DNA of 64,000 nt, from assembly GCA_021292105.1 (NCBI GenBank), contig CM037870.1:46642576-46706575 (forward strand), read 5' to 3'. The notes under the pieces were generated by a model. That model saw only the letters and a list, made by a program, of their open reading frames with translations, searched no databases and was not told the origin of the DNA. The position numbers and the translations under genes are program-made. Positions 26,240 to 36,250 of this stretch are shown here, one piece after another. Source of the DNA: Anadara kagoshimensis. Taxonomy: Eukaryota; Mollusca; Bivalvia; Arcoida; Arcidae. How positions within the stretch are numbered: the stretch's first letter is position 1; each line of letters begins with the position of its first letter.

Positions 26240-29200
26240 TTTTTTTGTCCACAGACCGGTATAATCCTGTAGATTAGAGTTAAGGAGTATTGTACATAGA
26301 CGGAGAGACCAGTATAATGCTGATGTATTATCTAAAGATTTATTGGAGAATATTGCCTGGGAAAGTAGACCTCCTCCAAGTAACTGGAAACCAAAGGGAC
26401 TACTTGTTGCCCACTTACATGAACACAGAGCAGCAATAAATAGGTACAATGTACCAGGCATGGGGCGAATTACATTGCAATGTAATGCATTACATTACAA
26501 TTACTTTGACAAAAGTAGCATTATATTACAATTACAATTACATGTATTTTGGAAAGTAATGCATTACATTACAATTACTTTACCAAAGTAATGCATTACA
26601 TTACACATTACATTTCATAAAGAATCCAAACATATAAATACGATATGTTTCGGATTCAGAATTTGAAATTGAAATTTTGGGTTCTTTTTCTATAAAGTTC
26701 TTATGTTTTGATTTTCAACTGTTAAAAACAGGAGTATATATAGTCAATAAGTGCATGTATAGGTTCTTTTTGCTTTGGGTCATTCAACTGATATTTCTGC
26801 TGTTTACCAGTAGGTTTTACAACATTTGTCAATGTTGATTGTTCATCTATGTCAGGTTTTTTATTATCAAAATATACATTTCTGTTTTACTCTAAAAATT
26901 AAGAAGAAAAAACAGAGATGTTGTAAGGATTTTTTTCATATTGTATGTTTTTATTTTTTATTTATTTTATTCACTGAATGTTTCTTAATTACCATTAAAT
27001 CAAAACAGTAAAAGGAGTTGATAGGTATACAAACTACCGGTAATTAGTGGTATTGTCAGGTGTAATTTATACACCATACATAACAAATAGCTTCCTTAAT
27101 CATTAAAGATAGGTTATCTTAATAGCATATAAAAAGGATTACAAAAAAAACCAATTTCTGGTAAAAATAAAATTGTTTTCATCACAGGTTATCAGTTAAA
27201 GCAAAATTACAAATTATTGTAGTTACTGAAACTTATATTTAGATATGTTGCAAATTTTGATGTGGTCTTTAGACTTCCCGATAGTACTAAAAACAGCATT
27301 TGCATTTTGCTTTAAAATGTATTTTTATCCTTTACATTCGTTGGAAATTCAAAATGATCTGAAGTAAACTATCTTTTTAGCATTTTATATAGTTTTAGTA
27401 TTAAGGTTAAATGAAATAAATCATTAGTTTGACAACAGTTCACAGTTACAATTTTTCTAGACATAAATTTTCATATTTTATATTAGGGAAAAAAGTAGCA
27501 TGTAGGTACTTACTAGCCCTGAATTGTAATGGTATTAATATCTAACATTTAATACAGAGAAGTAATGCTATGTAATGCCATGTAATGCTTAAATTACATG
27601 CATTTTTGTCTATGTAATGCATTACATTACAATTACATGTAATGCAAAAATTAGGGCATTACACATTACATGCATTACTTTGAGAAAATGTAATGCATTA
27701 CAGGGCATTACAATTACAAATTAGCATTACCCCATGCCTGCAATGTACAGTAGTAAGAATGGGGTGAAGTAATGGAATTTTACACCCCAGTCAAGAACCT
27801 TTCACTTATATAGACACAGTTGGTTTAAAGATGGTAGAGTAAACTTGAGAAAACCACTACAGCAAGCAGATTGACAAAGTTTATCAAAAGTGGGATATAG
27901 TCAAAGGTGATGAGAGGCACTGTAGTTCGTAAGTGTGCACTTCAGACTATTCAGACACTGAGGAATATGCTCTGGAGATTTATAATTATACATACATGTA
28001 GAATACCAGTAATCATACATAGAATTTGTATTTGTTTAGTAGGGCCCTAGTGAGGAAAGGAGGTTACATCATATACATGTAAAACCCCCAAAATGTACTG
28101 TTGATATAAAATATAATGTATTTTAAAACTCTGATGTCAGCTGTTTTTGTAAATCCATATTTCCCCTGCAGAATAGTCTATTTGTTGTGTCAAATCCAAT
28201 TTTGAAAATAGCATCAGTATTTGACGTGATGCACAATTTGTTGATCTTCACATCTAAAAGCTTAATAATAATTGGTGCTATGTCAGACCTCAATTACATA
28301 GTAAGTTTGTTATTATGTTCCATGAACAAAGGAGGGAAGGGGTAATTTCTTTTGCCAAAATTTTGTCTGCCAATTTTTTTGAAAACTGTGTAACAGATCT
28401 TTATGAAATTTCACCAGAACAATGTTTTAGGTGGAAAAGATGTGCTATTGACTATTCATATTATCATAAACATGGTTAGTTATTTCCTAGTTGGGGTTTG
28501 TTTGAGGTACACTTTTTAAATGGTATCCCATTTCAGTTATAACTCCTTATTATTTATATATATTTCCTACAAAGCCAATTATTACATGTATTAAGAATAC
28601 TTTATTTTATAGAATCCAGGTTTGTCATGATCAGACATATTTTGCCACAGCATCCAGTGATGGTTGTGTAAAACTTTGGGAGATAGAGAGACTGGAGGGA
28701 AAAAGTGTGGCTAATAGATCCAAACAAACATTGAATAAACAAGGTTATTATTTATATTACAGTATATTACCCATATTTAGACTGGTTGATCATTTAATTT
28801 TGTATATTAAATGGCCCAAAGTTTGAATGTTATGACTTAACATGATTCATTTTAAAGAGATTAAAGAATGTAAAACAGGGATTAAGAAAAATAAGATGTG
28901 ATTTTATTTTACACATAAATGGTATAATAAAAACTATTTATACCAGTCCATGTCCAAATGAAAATCCCAAAAACAATATTAATGCGAAAACTTTGAAAAC
29001 TGGCAAATTTAATTAAACATATGGACTTGCACAAGGGAAGTTAGGTCTGTGTTCCAGAACAGTAAACAGCTACAACCACTATGTGTAAAATTTAAGAACT
29101 ATAATTATTATATCCCCACTTCAAAGAAGTGGGGGGGGGGTATACATGTTTACCTCTGTCCTTCTATTCATCTGTCCGTCCATCTGTAATGCAAAATTCT

Positions 29201-32200
29201 CATAACAGTTTTTTCAGCAACTTCTAAACACTGCCACTTGAAATTTTGTATGCGAGTTCAGTATGAGGTCCCATGGCATGATACCACAAGTACCAATTTC
29301 AAGTCTGCCAGACACCTGCTTCACATTTTGTTTGTATTCTAACATATATATGTTAAAAGCGGGGTATACTATGTGAGCAGTAGCTCAGATTTCTTGTTGT
29401 AAACTGGTATAAAACTTAGTCAGTACACATGTCATACTGAATTGTTATATAGCTTACATTGATATTTATATTTCAGGTGGTAAGATCAGAGGTCTAGTGT
29501 TTTGTGATAACTCAGACTCTTTAGCTGCAGCATCAGATAACAGCACTATATATGTCTACAAGTAATACCTTATAAACAATAATATAACCTTGTTCCTTGA
29601 CTTCAACTCACCTAACTTATAGTATCAAAAAGCTTATAAGCTCCAGCTTAATGTGAGAAAGTATGTCAGCTCTCTCGCTATTGGTTTGCTGGTTTACTGT
29701 AGACAGTCTGGTTTTATTTACTATTATAAAACTGACCACCTTATTATAAGTAATATAATCATGACTTGAGCATAAAATACCATTCTTTTCATCATATATT
29801 TGATTTAGATACTGGTACATGCATGAATGATTTTAGATGCTTCTTTGAAATGCAAATTGTATACCTTTTGTAATAAAATTTGGAGCCTTACAGTGGTGCT
29901 ATAACCACACCATTGGATACTAGTATTAATTGCAGCTTGTTCAAGGTCTGGTGCTTTGTAGTAAGTGTTCCATGTTTTGTCTTGTCTTTGCGGTGTAACT
30001 ACCATTAACTTGTATTGTTCTAAGTTCTCTGTTGCATTGGTTGTTTTTAATTACACTTTTGTTTCTTCTATTATTACAGAATTGAAACAGGAAAGGCTAT
30101 GTTGATGAAAAACATGACCATAGATAAAGATGATGTAGGAAATATTGTAGATATTTCACATTTTGATACAGGTACAGCATAATGATAGATACAGGGTCTG
30201 TAAATTATGTGACTGTTGTGAATTTTTGGTTTCTGGATACAAGAACAATAAGTGAATTTAGAAAAATAAAACCATATTTATCCACTCAATAGTACATAAT
30301 TGTTTTATTATATAAATACCAATCTTGAAAATATTTAAAAACACTCAAAATAATATAAAACTTTGTATTATTTTCAATATTCAACACAAAGATACTGTAT
30401 AAAGCTGATGGTATGATATTCACCAGTTTTTCCATACTGTATGGAATTTTAATTTTTGTGTTCGTGGACAATTAAATAATTATAGAACATTTATTTATAA
30501 TTTACTTGTATATAATAAATATAATAGCCAGTAGCATTTATGTGTATTGTTTGAACTTTTCAGGTGCTCAGTCAGTATTGGTGTATGCTACAGTAAATGG
30601 TTATTTAATTGGTTGGGACTTGCGCAGTAATGAAGAAATATGGCGGCTAAAGAACGAACCAAAAACTGGTAAGATCTGCTTCATAACTTTACATTTTCTG
30701 CAAAGGGGCTTCTTTTTTAAGGAAATTGTTTGTCAATAGTTTTTTGATGTTATTTTAATATGCCATCTGTAATAACTAACTAGAAACTTTAATGGGGGGA
30801 AATTAAATGGGGTAGAATCTTAAGACTCATTCAAAATTATAAATTTCTTCAACTTAACCTGTAATTGGTGATGCCTCAATATAAATTTAGGGAAAAAAAT
30901 TGTGGTTGAACATCATTATAATCAAATCCAGTCGGATATTAATTAGATATAGATATAAAAAAATGATTGTGTAATTCAAAATCTTTTCGTTTTCTTCACA
31001 GGTTTGATATCCTCATTTGCTGTACATCATTCTCAGTGTTGGTTAAGTGTTGGAACCAGTAGTGGGACACATGTATGTTGGGACCTCAGATTTCAGCTAC
31101 CTATTACATCAATAATTCATCCTACAGGTAAGGGTAACCCTATGTTATAAGTGTTGGGTTAAGTATTGAAACTAGTAGTGGGATGCATGTATGTTGGGAC
31201 CTTAGATTTCAGCTACCTATTACATCAATAATTCATCCTACAGGTTAGAGAAGTGGATTGTAGTAATGAAGTGTTCTGCCCCAGTTTGGACTCTCACTTA
31301 TATTGAATTGGTCAGTTCAGAGATAGTGGAGGAAAATGGTTTGCTTGGAGAAAACCACTGACCTTCAGTAAGCAAATTGACAAACTTTCTCACACTAGGA
31401 TCTGCACGAATGGGATTGAAACCTAGGCTATAAGAGGCACTGTATGGATCTGTGAGGCTCTGCCTTAAACCACTTGGCAACAGAAGCACCCAAAAAAAAT
31501 GAACATGTCAAAATGTATGTGCACAAATATCCAGTCACAAAATACTGAACACAATTATGAATATATATTAATTAATGTAACTTTGTTACAATGTACAATG
31601 TAATATGTCTTGATGATATATTGATATACATTTATTATAAACAGGTGCTAGAGTCAGACGCTTAATTGCTCACCCTCAGGAACAATCTTGGATTATATCT
31701 GCTACCCAGGGTAATAATGAAGTATCCATGTGGGACGTAGAGACTGGAGCTAGACAGAGAGTACTCTGGGCAAGTCCTGTCACACCCCTCTCACAGAACC
31801 AGGTTAGTTTTATCAGTCACACTGAAATGAAATTTGCCAAGCTCAGTTATATAGTTGTCCCCCTGTACTAAAGTAACCTTTCCCTTACTGCAGCAAGACT
31901 CTGAATAATTTGGCCTGAAAATACGAGTACTATTGAGCCTACACTGGAGGTCCCAATATAGGATATGATTTAAATGGTCTCTTATGGTGGAGTAGCCTCT
32001 TTTACACACTTACTAGAGGCATACAGCTGCCAACCAGAGAATGCTCAAACATAAGATCACAATTTCAAAATCAAAGCATTTTTGCACTATTCAAGATGAG
32101 TTTGTCAATCATATTGTGGTCAATGAGCAGTACCAAAAAATTTTTCAACAAATTATGGATTTAGGATCTGTTGTCTAGATTTTATACCCCGCCACATGTT

Positions 32201-34063
32201 GTCAGCCACTGACATTATCTTTTCTTGTCAGTATGGCTTGCCATCTGTCATATTTTGATTTCCAAGCAATAACTTGCGAATTTCCACAAATTTTGATGAT
32301 GCTTGGATTACTTATATGTATATATGTGTGATAAAAAACAAGTCAGGTTTGAATTTTAATATTTTTTTACCAAGCAGTTTCCCATTTATTGTACATGTAA
32401 TTTGTTTTTTTTTCCTTTAAATTCATCAGACAGATGTCAACCTGTTAGGTTTTTTTGTATGCTTATTGATACATTTTGGTAAATTCTGAAAATTGAAAAA
32501 TACAACTTTGATACTCCTTCATTTGAGTGGGAGGTTGTGGGCTAGAACCCCAACCGGGTCTGACCCAAGATTTGAAAGTGGGTAGTGGCTTTTCTTTTGC
32601 CAAGCACTCGGCATTATGAAATGAAAGTCATTGTTCTTTTGGATGGAAACTTAAAATAAATTAGGTCCTGTGTCACGGTAGGCCTGGCATGATAAAGAAC
32701 GCTGCTGCATAATGCCATCAGCGCAATGCACAGGCAAAATTTCTGCACCTTTGCCTATAGCTGGCAATGTCTCGATATAAGTGAAATATTCTTGACTGGG
32801 ATGTTAAACACCATTACCCGACTCAACTAAACTCCTTCTTTTGACATATCCTAAAAATTTTTTTGCAGGCTAGCAACCATGCCATATATGGGATACATAC
32901 AGCAGTCACTGATACTAATGTCTTTATGTTGACTGGTGGCTCTGATATGAGGGTCAGATTCTGGGACGTCACATATCCTGCAAACTCTTACATACTGGCA
33001 GGGGCTGCTGCAGATCCAGTACAACAGACAGGTGTTAGTTACAGGTAAGATAGCCACTGATACTAATGTCTTTATGTTGACTGGTGGTTCTGACATGAGG
33101 GTCAGATTCTGGGATGTTACATATCCAGCAAACTCTTATATACTAGCTGGTGCTGCCGCAGATCCAGTACAACAGACAGGTGTAAGTTACCGGTAAGATT
33201 ATTAATCTATTCTAATGAGTGTTTAAGTCTTTATCAAACCTTGGTAGTTTAGGCAGTATATGCTCAACCAACATAACTTTAAAGTAGGCTGCAAAGAAAA
33301 ATGATGTATGCCAGTGTACAATTCATATGTTCTTAATATGAATGACAGCATATGCTTGCCAATTTGTACAGAAACAGTACCACACAAAGCTATGAGGAAT
33401 TACGTATTGTTTCACCCGAAAATTCTCCGTCCAACATGATTATATATTTCTCTTGAACAAAGATTTGAGTCTATAAGCTTGATCATAGACACAATTGATA
33501 TACATACTTTATGTAAATAGTTTTCATTATATGCTTATACAGTTTGACCATACTTTTGTTATCCACATCTTTCAAAGTAATTCTGGATATATTTTTTTCT
33601 TCATAACTGTGAAACACTATTTTACAGAATTTTGATAGGGAACTTTTATCAACATTAATGGGAGATGTGCATATTATTAACCCAAGATGGTTTGATCATT
33701 TTCCTGGGAGTTTTGGCCCTTTGAAGATAAATGCAAATCACAAAAAGTACCTTCTGGTGGGGGATTCCAATTCACTGAATTTTTTTGTTTCAATAGATTG
33801 TCACATCATGGAATTTCTCAAAGAGATCATTATACTAAAACTTGATTGATTTTTTTTTCAGATCAAGGTTAATTGATGGCACTGAGGTAATACAAGAGAC
33901 CTACCAGAAGAAACAAACGACAAATGAGGACATACCTCGTAGAGGACCTGAGATGCCACCTAGTGGCCACCAGGATATTATAAGTGACGTTAATCTATGT
34001 CAAGCTTCTCAGTGTTTAGTGCTTACTGGGTCACGTGATGGTGTCGTAAAAGTGTGGAAATAA
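6253..34063 (+). CDS. PIK3R4: VPS15 / PIK3R4, regulatory subunit of class III PI3-kinase
   Basis: Thirty-four coding exons join in phase to about 1360 codons, close to the human length (1358 as I recall it). VPS15 is the membrane-anchored pseudokinase-like scaffold of the VPS34-VPS15-Beclin complexes that make PI3P for autophagy and endosomal sorting. The start is MGNQLTG, with Gly2 in a typical N-myristoylation context. Order: protein kinase domain (about 26-325), HEAT repeats (about 390-760), a polar low-complexity linker (about 780-1000), then a WD40 propeller to the end ([10 protein letters not shown]). Exon coordinates are given in the four segment entries below. The acceptor of exon 26 (26278) is the least certain junction; it was chosen because it alone keeps the phase. 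Total coding length is 4083 nt including TAA at 34061. The gene appears intact. Two partial exon copies lie in introns 31 and 33. Confidence 0.95.
8360..8597 (+). repeat. Three degenerate copies of the PIK3R4 exon 4 acceptor region
   Basis: Units of about 70-80 bp contain TTTGACAGA, TGCATAAATxTG and CTTGTGTTTxGTTATTT. The last unit ends in the real acceptor TTATTTGTAG and the first ends in a look-alike TTTGTTATAG at 8440. Confidence 0.55.
9515..11030 (+). repeat. Minisatellite (about 29-bp unit) split by a transposon
   Basis: Units of the type GTTGTCATGGTAATCCATAA occur once or twice before 9541 and about four times at 10918-11030. The pogo-like element lies between them, so the array was there first. 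Confidence 0.75.
9543..10911. mobile_element. pogo/Tc1-like non-autonomous element, 1.37 kb
   Basis: The left end CAGTCGAAACC and right end GGTTCGACTG form inverted termini flanked by TA on both sides. Subterminal repeats of CGGTTAATCGCATA occur at both ends. The inside holds a short open frame (9889-10134) unlike any transposase I know. It lies in PIK3R4 intron 5, within a minisatellite. Confidence 0.8.
11977..12080. mobile_element. Short MITE, second copy of the family
   Basis: GGGGTTAGCCAACATACAT at the left and ATGTATGCTACAGAACCCC at the right are imperfect inverted repeats. ATTGATCAC inside the right end matches the copy at 24521. It is in PIK3R4 intron 6. Confidence 0.45.
12835..13075 (+). 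mobile_element. SINE family B copy, 5' truncated
   Basis: Body ATGCCATCAGCGCAACACAC and tail AAGTGAAATATTCTTGACTC match the copy at 32520. PIK3R4 intron 8. Confidence 0.65.
15470..15665 (-). mobile_element. SINE family A copy
   Basis: The minus strand shows the head GGGGCCTCAGTAGCAGAATG and the conserved GGTTTTCTCCAAGTGCTTC block. It lies in PIK3R4 intron 11. Confidence 0.65.
16045..16266 (-). mobile_element. SINE family A copy
   Basis: The minus strand shows the head GGCCTTGGTGGCTGAATGG, the central domain and the TATAxx tail. It lies in PIK3R4 intron 12. Confidence 0.65.
21400..21560 (-). mobile_element. SINE family A copy, tail missing
   Basis: Contains AACTGACAAACTTTCTCACT and a B-box-like region; the tail is lost or strongly changed. 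PIK3R4 intron 19. Confidence 0.55.
22715..22830 (-). mobile_element. SINE family A fragment
   Basis: Contains GGTCAGTTCAGGAATGGTGG and ACAAACTTTCTCTCCCTAGG; the tRNA head is absent. PIK3R4 intron 21. Confidence 0.55.
24521..24647. mobile_element. Short MITE, first copy of a family
   Basis: The ends AGGGTCGGCAAGCC and GGCTAACATACCTCG (inverse of the right end) are imperfect inverted repeats about 127 bp apart, with GATCAATATCC just inside the right end. It shares both ends with the element at 11977-12080. Confidence 0.45.
25683..25850 (-). mobile_element. SINE family A copy beside PIK3R4 exon 25
   Basis: Begins about 45 bp after the exon 25 donor. Tail, central block and part of the head are recognisable although diverged. 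Confidence 0.5.
25855..26080 (-). mobile_element. SINE family B copy
   Basis: Inverted tail (AATGGTGTTTAACGTCCAAG, AGAATATTTCACTTATATC) followed by body words CCAGCTATAGGCGAAATTTTG and TTATGCCAAGTGCTTGGC. Confidence 0.6.
26193..26242 (+). repeat. (ATTT)n microsatellite upstream of PIK3R4 exon 26
   Basis: About twelve ATTT units end some 35 bp before the exon 26 acceptor and supply part of its pyrimidine-rich context. Confidence 0.9.
26455..27740. mobile_element. Non-autonomous hAT-type transposon
   Basis: Terminal inverted repeats CAGGCATGGGG / CCCCATGCCTG are flanked by perfect 8-bp direct repeats CAATGTAC (26447-26454 and 27741-27748), the target-site size of hAT elements. Both ends carry dense subterminal repeats of the type TAATGCATTACA in both orientations. 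The 1286-bp body has no transposase frame. It sits in PIK3R4 intron 26, 11 bases after the exon. Confidence 0.9.
27765..27965 (-). mobile_element. SINE family A copy
   Basis: Tail ACCCCAGTCAAGAACCTTTC, central GAGAAAACCACTACAGCAAG, and the head ends near GACACTGAGG. It lies just right of the hAT element. Confidence 0.6.
29105..29400. repeat. Dispersed repeat starting with a short hairpin
   Basis: CCCCACTTCAAAGAAGTGGGG is a perfect hairpin at the left. CTGTCCTTCTATTCATCTG follows and the right end is AAAGCGGGGTATACTATG. A related piece with TATACCCCGCCACATG is at 32188. PIK3R4 intron 27. Confidence 0.55.
31151..31243 (+). pseudogene. Tandem partial copy of PIK3R4 exon 31
   Basis: The 3' part of exon 31 (about 31035-31127) plus its donor is repeated 116 bp downstream in intron 31. 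The copy has one inserted base and several changes that would alter amino acids (Val to Ile, Gly to Glu, Thr to Met). The end is nearly identical, including ATTCATCCTACAG and a following GT. There is no evident own acceptor. It looks like a decaying, unused copy. Confidence 0.85.
31258..31490 (-). mobile_element. SINE family A, near full-length copy
   Basis: Read on the minus strand, the element starts with a tRNA-Leu/Ser-like head: A-box-like TGGTTTAAGGC, then B-box-like GGTTTCAATCCC. A central domain follows (AAGTTTGTCAATTTGCTTAC, GGTTTTCTCC), then a tail of the type TATAAGTGAGAGTCC. The central domain recalls the core shared by widespread animal SINEs (V-SINE or MetaSINE type), but I cannot confirm the superfamily. 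Confidence 0.75.
32520..32830 (+). mobile_element. SINE family B, longest copy
   Basis: The 5' part has a B-box-like GGCTAGAACCCC. The body contains GGCATTATGAAATGAAAGTC and AATGCCATCAGCGCAATGC. The 3' tail is GATATAAGTGAAATATTCTT followed by GACTGGGATGTTAAACACC. The tail matches that of family A, although head and body differ. PIK3R4 intron 32. Confidence 0.7.
33051..33198 (+). pseudogene. Tandem partial copy of PIK3R4 exon 33 with silent changes only
   Basis: A 148-bp unit (source about 32903-33050) holding the 3' three quarters of exon 33, its donor and about 6 bases of intron is repeated directly downstream. Across 46 comparable codons there are 12 differences and all are synonymous (for example GGC/GGT, CTG/CTA, and AG|A versus CG|A at the splice junction). 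One further difference sits at the breakpoint (GTC/GCC) and may lie outside the unit. The donor GTAAGAT is kept. The only upstream AG is 9 bp after the first donor and would give the wrong phase from exon 32, so normal inclusion is hard to picture. Confidence 0.85.
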
Positions 34064-35015
34064 ATGTATGACCAGTCCCAATGAAGCCATATTGCCGTGA
34101 ATCTATGGAAGTACTTTACTCGGTCACATGATTGTGTCATAAGAGTATGCAAGTCAAGAAATCCAATTGGTGCAGTGACCGTGTCTTTAAACTTTTGAAG
34201 AAATCACTGGATGATGTGATTGATTTCTTAGTAAATGACGAGCTAGCTACCCATGGAATTGTTTTGTTTTGTCAAAGAAATGAAGTAAAGAAAGGGCATT
34301 TTTGTCTCTTTAATGTGCTATTTGAAGACTAGAAATAAGGAAGGGATTTATGATTGAGTCATGAAGTCATGATTGACTCCAAGTGTGGACATACGTGATA
34401 CCATTTGTGTGAAATATTAATTATGTGAAAATCATTCCAATATTTCTAAGTGCATTGTGTATGTATCGGACAAACACTGAATTTGAGTGTGTAAAAATGT
34501 TCATTCATCAGACAGTAAATTCTCACACCATGTGTGCAGAATTCATGATTAACATGTACTTGTAAAATGAATTTTTGTTAACTTTCATATTGAAGACTTT
34601 AAAAGTCATTCAATTTTAAAGGACGACAACAACAAAATATTGACTTAAGATATCTATGGTGTTTTAGATGATGTTGGACTTGCTCAACTCTACAATATTT
34701 TCATGATACAGATATTCTTTATGTAGAATGTTAGCCTAAATACATGTTTTACTCTACCATGCCATGGGAAACCCACCCACCTATGTGGTATTAACATTGA
34801 ACACCATTGGTATGATATGCTATGAACTTTTTGATCATGATTTCCATTGTTCCAGTAGTGCTAAAACTTAGGACCATTTGTTGTTTAAGTTGTTTGTATA
34901 TAACTGTGTTATGATTTTTGGTTGTTAGTCTATACAATCCATGTCAGTTAAACTGTGATGATCATATTTATAATGATGATATTATGTGCAATAAATTCTA
35001 TTCTTATTGTTATTA
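34064..35015 (+). other. PIK3R4: PIK3R4 3'UTR
   Basis: AT-rich non-coding sequence follows the TAA stop at 34061-34063 and continues to the first good poly(A) signal. The open frame at 34132-34332 within it shows no recognisable protein and is taken as chance. Confidence 0.65.
34990..34995 (+). terminator. PIK3R4: Poly(A) signal AATAAA of PIK3R4
   Basis: The canonical AATAAA is about 930 bases after the stop codon and is followed by a T-rich stretch (TTCTATTCTTATTGTTATT) typical of cleavage regions. Confidence 0.6.
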
Positions 35016-35054
35016 ATGTGATTGATTTAATTGATTTATCCAGATCTGCATGCT

Positions 35055-35230
35055 CCTCTTTGGTAGCTCAGTTAATGTTCGTTTCCATAAGGATTATAAG
35101 GATCCATGTAGGATAGGGAAATCACACGCTAGGGGTTGAGCATTTCAGTCAGTTGAGGCTTGGCTCTCATATGGCATAAAATTCTATCTCACATGAGCAG
35201 ATGTGGTAAAACTTAAAGGGCTCTGTCCTC
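35055..35230 (+). mobile_element. Another tRNA-derived SINE or tRNA-like repeat
   Basis: TTGGTAGCTCAGTTAATG is a good A-box-type tRNA head and a B-box-like GGGGTTGAGCAT follows, but the cloverleaf is not intact and the downstream sequence differs from families A and B. Not an active tRNA gene. Confidence 0.45.
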
Positions 35231-35619
35231 ATCTTTGCCAGATTGTAGTTGTTCAAAACTCTGTTAGCTCAACCAACTGGTTTGTAAAAATTCAAAATAT
35301 TATTGAATTTAAAAAATATTTAATTAAAAATGTTGTTTTCACTTTAATTGCTTCTATCTTATAATGTTAGCTTTAACTGTAAATTTTAGAAATATAGCCT
35401 AAAACAGAAAATACAAATTTTGGCTACCAATTGGTTCAACTAATGGAGCTTTGAACAACCGAGTCCTGATTCTTAATTTTAAAATTGGAAATTGTCCTTG
35501 ATTGTGCTTTAGCAAACACTCAGAATTTAGAAGTGAAAATACAGGTATGTAGTATGTAGCGTTCATGGCACAAGGAAAAATCTTCATTACATTTGTCACC
35601 AGTAAAGCTCCACCTATAA

Positions 35620-35700
35620 CTATAGCTGGCAACATCTCGATATAAGTGAAATATTCTTGACTTGGATGTTAAACACCATTACTCAGCTCAATTCAACTTA
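35620..35700 (+). mobile_element. SINE family B tail fragment
   Basis: Only the last about 80 bases (ATATAAGTGAAATATTCTTG, GATGTTAAACACCATTACTC). Confidence 0.55.
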
Positions 35701-35834
35701 CACCTGTAACTGATGAAGCCTTAAATCAGTAAAATATTTTCAGAATTTCCAGTTTACCAATAACTCCTCTCTGATACTACCATATCACTATCAGTGGCCA
35801 AGTACAAGTAAAACTTTAAAAACAGGATTGTAAC

Positions 35835-36025
35835 ATTTCATTTGACAAGTACTTGGCATGTAAAATTAAAATGGAAAGTCTAGATATTTGGTGGAGAGAC
35901 TAAAAACAGATTCTTGTGCCACAGTAAGCATGGCATAAAAGATCTTGATTGCATTTACTATCAGCATATAACACAAGTATTTTGACTCATAGTTGGTAAT
36001 GCCTCAATATAATTGAAATAGTCCT
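35835..36025 (+). mobile_element. SINE family B copy, diverged
   Basis: CAAGTACTTGGCATG, GTGCCACAGTAAGCATGGC and the tail TATAATTGAAATAGTCCTG follow the order of the copy at 32520. It is directly followed by a family A copy. Confidence 0.5.
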
Positions 36026-36034
36026 GAATCTTTT

Positions 36035-36250
36035 CAACCAGTTTGTGGCTGAGCAGTCTTAAGCACATGCTTATAGGTCACAATGCCCTTTGTCATGTTT
36101 GTCTAGGCTCACAACTATTCAGGCAAAAGTTTGTCAGTTTTCTTGCCAAAGGTAGGTGGTTTTCTCCATGTACTTTGGTCTCCTACACCATTCCAGAGCA
36201 GAGCTGAGAAACTCCATACAAGTGAAAGAATCTTGACTAGGGTGTAAACC
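36035..36250 (+). mobile_element. SINE family A copy
   Basis: Head TGTGGCTGAGCAGTCTTAAG, central AAGTTTGTCAGTTTTCTTGC, tail ATACAAGTGAAAGAATCTTG, all on the plus strand. Intergenic. Confidence 0.65.

Larger units (their letters stand above)
22530..26443 (+). other. PIK3R4: PIK3R4 exons 21-26: linker between HEAT and WD40
   Basis: Coding exons 22530-22586, 23415-23458, 24000-24149, 25052-25109, 25392-25635 and about 26278-26443. The segment is basic and Ser/Thr-rich with NEEWTTMFG, which matches the human NEEWKSMFG block. It ends in the conserved [20 protein letters not shown]. In exon 26 the reading frame has a stop at 26262, so the acceptor must lie after it. The TTAG before 26278 is the only nearby AG that fits the phase from exon 25. 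An extra small exon cannot be excluded. Confidence 0.82.
28613..34063 (+). other. PIK3R4: PIK3R4 exons 27-34: WD40 propeller
   Basis: Coding exons 28613-28743, 29477-29561, 30080-30171, 30564-30668, 31002-31127, 31645-31802, 32869-33044 and 33862-34063. WD-type strands are visible: [53 protein letters not shown] and [10 protein letters not shown] at the C-terminus. Phases agree at every junction. Exons 31 and 33 are each followed by a tandem partial copy of themselves. Confidence 0.93.

Noticed and set aside
31298-31489. Minus-strand 63-codon frame
   Set aside because: Lies wholly in a SINE copy. Similar frames at 16046-16312 and 21392-21619 arise from the same family.
32869-33198. The exon 33 copy as a simple mutually exclusive exon
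   Set aside because: It lacks the first 34-38 bases and a real acceptor, and the only nearby AG gives the wrong phase from exon 32. Kept as an open question in the findings instead.
33658-33849. Open frame in PIK3R4 intron 33 as an extra exon
   Set aside because: No homology to VPS15, and exon 33 joins exon 34 in phase without it.
35055-35130. tRNA gene
   Set aside because: An A-box-like head is present but the arms do not form a cloverleaf; it fits a SINE head better.
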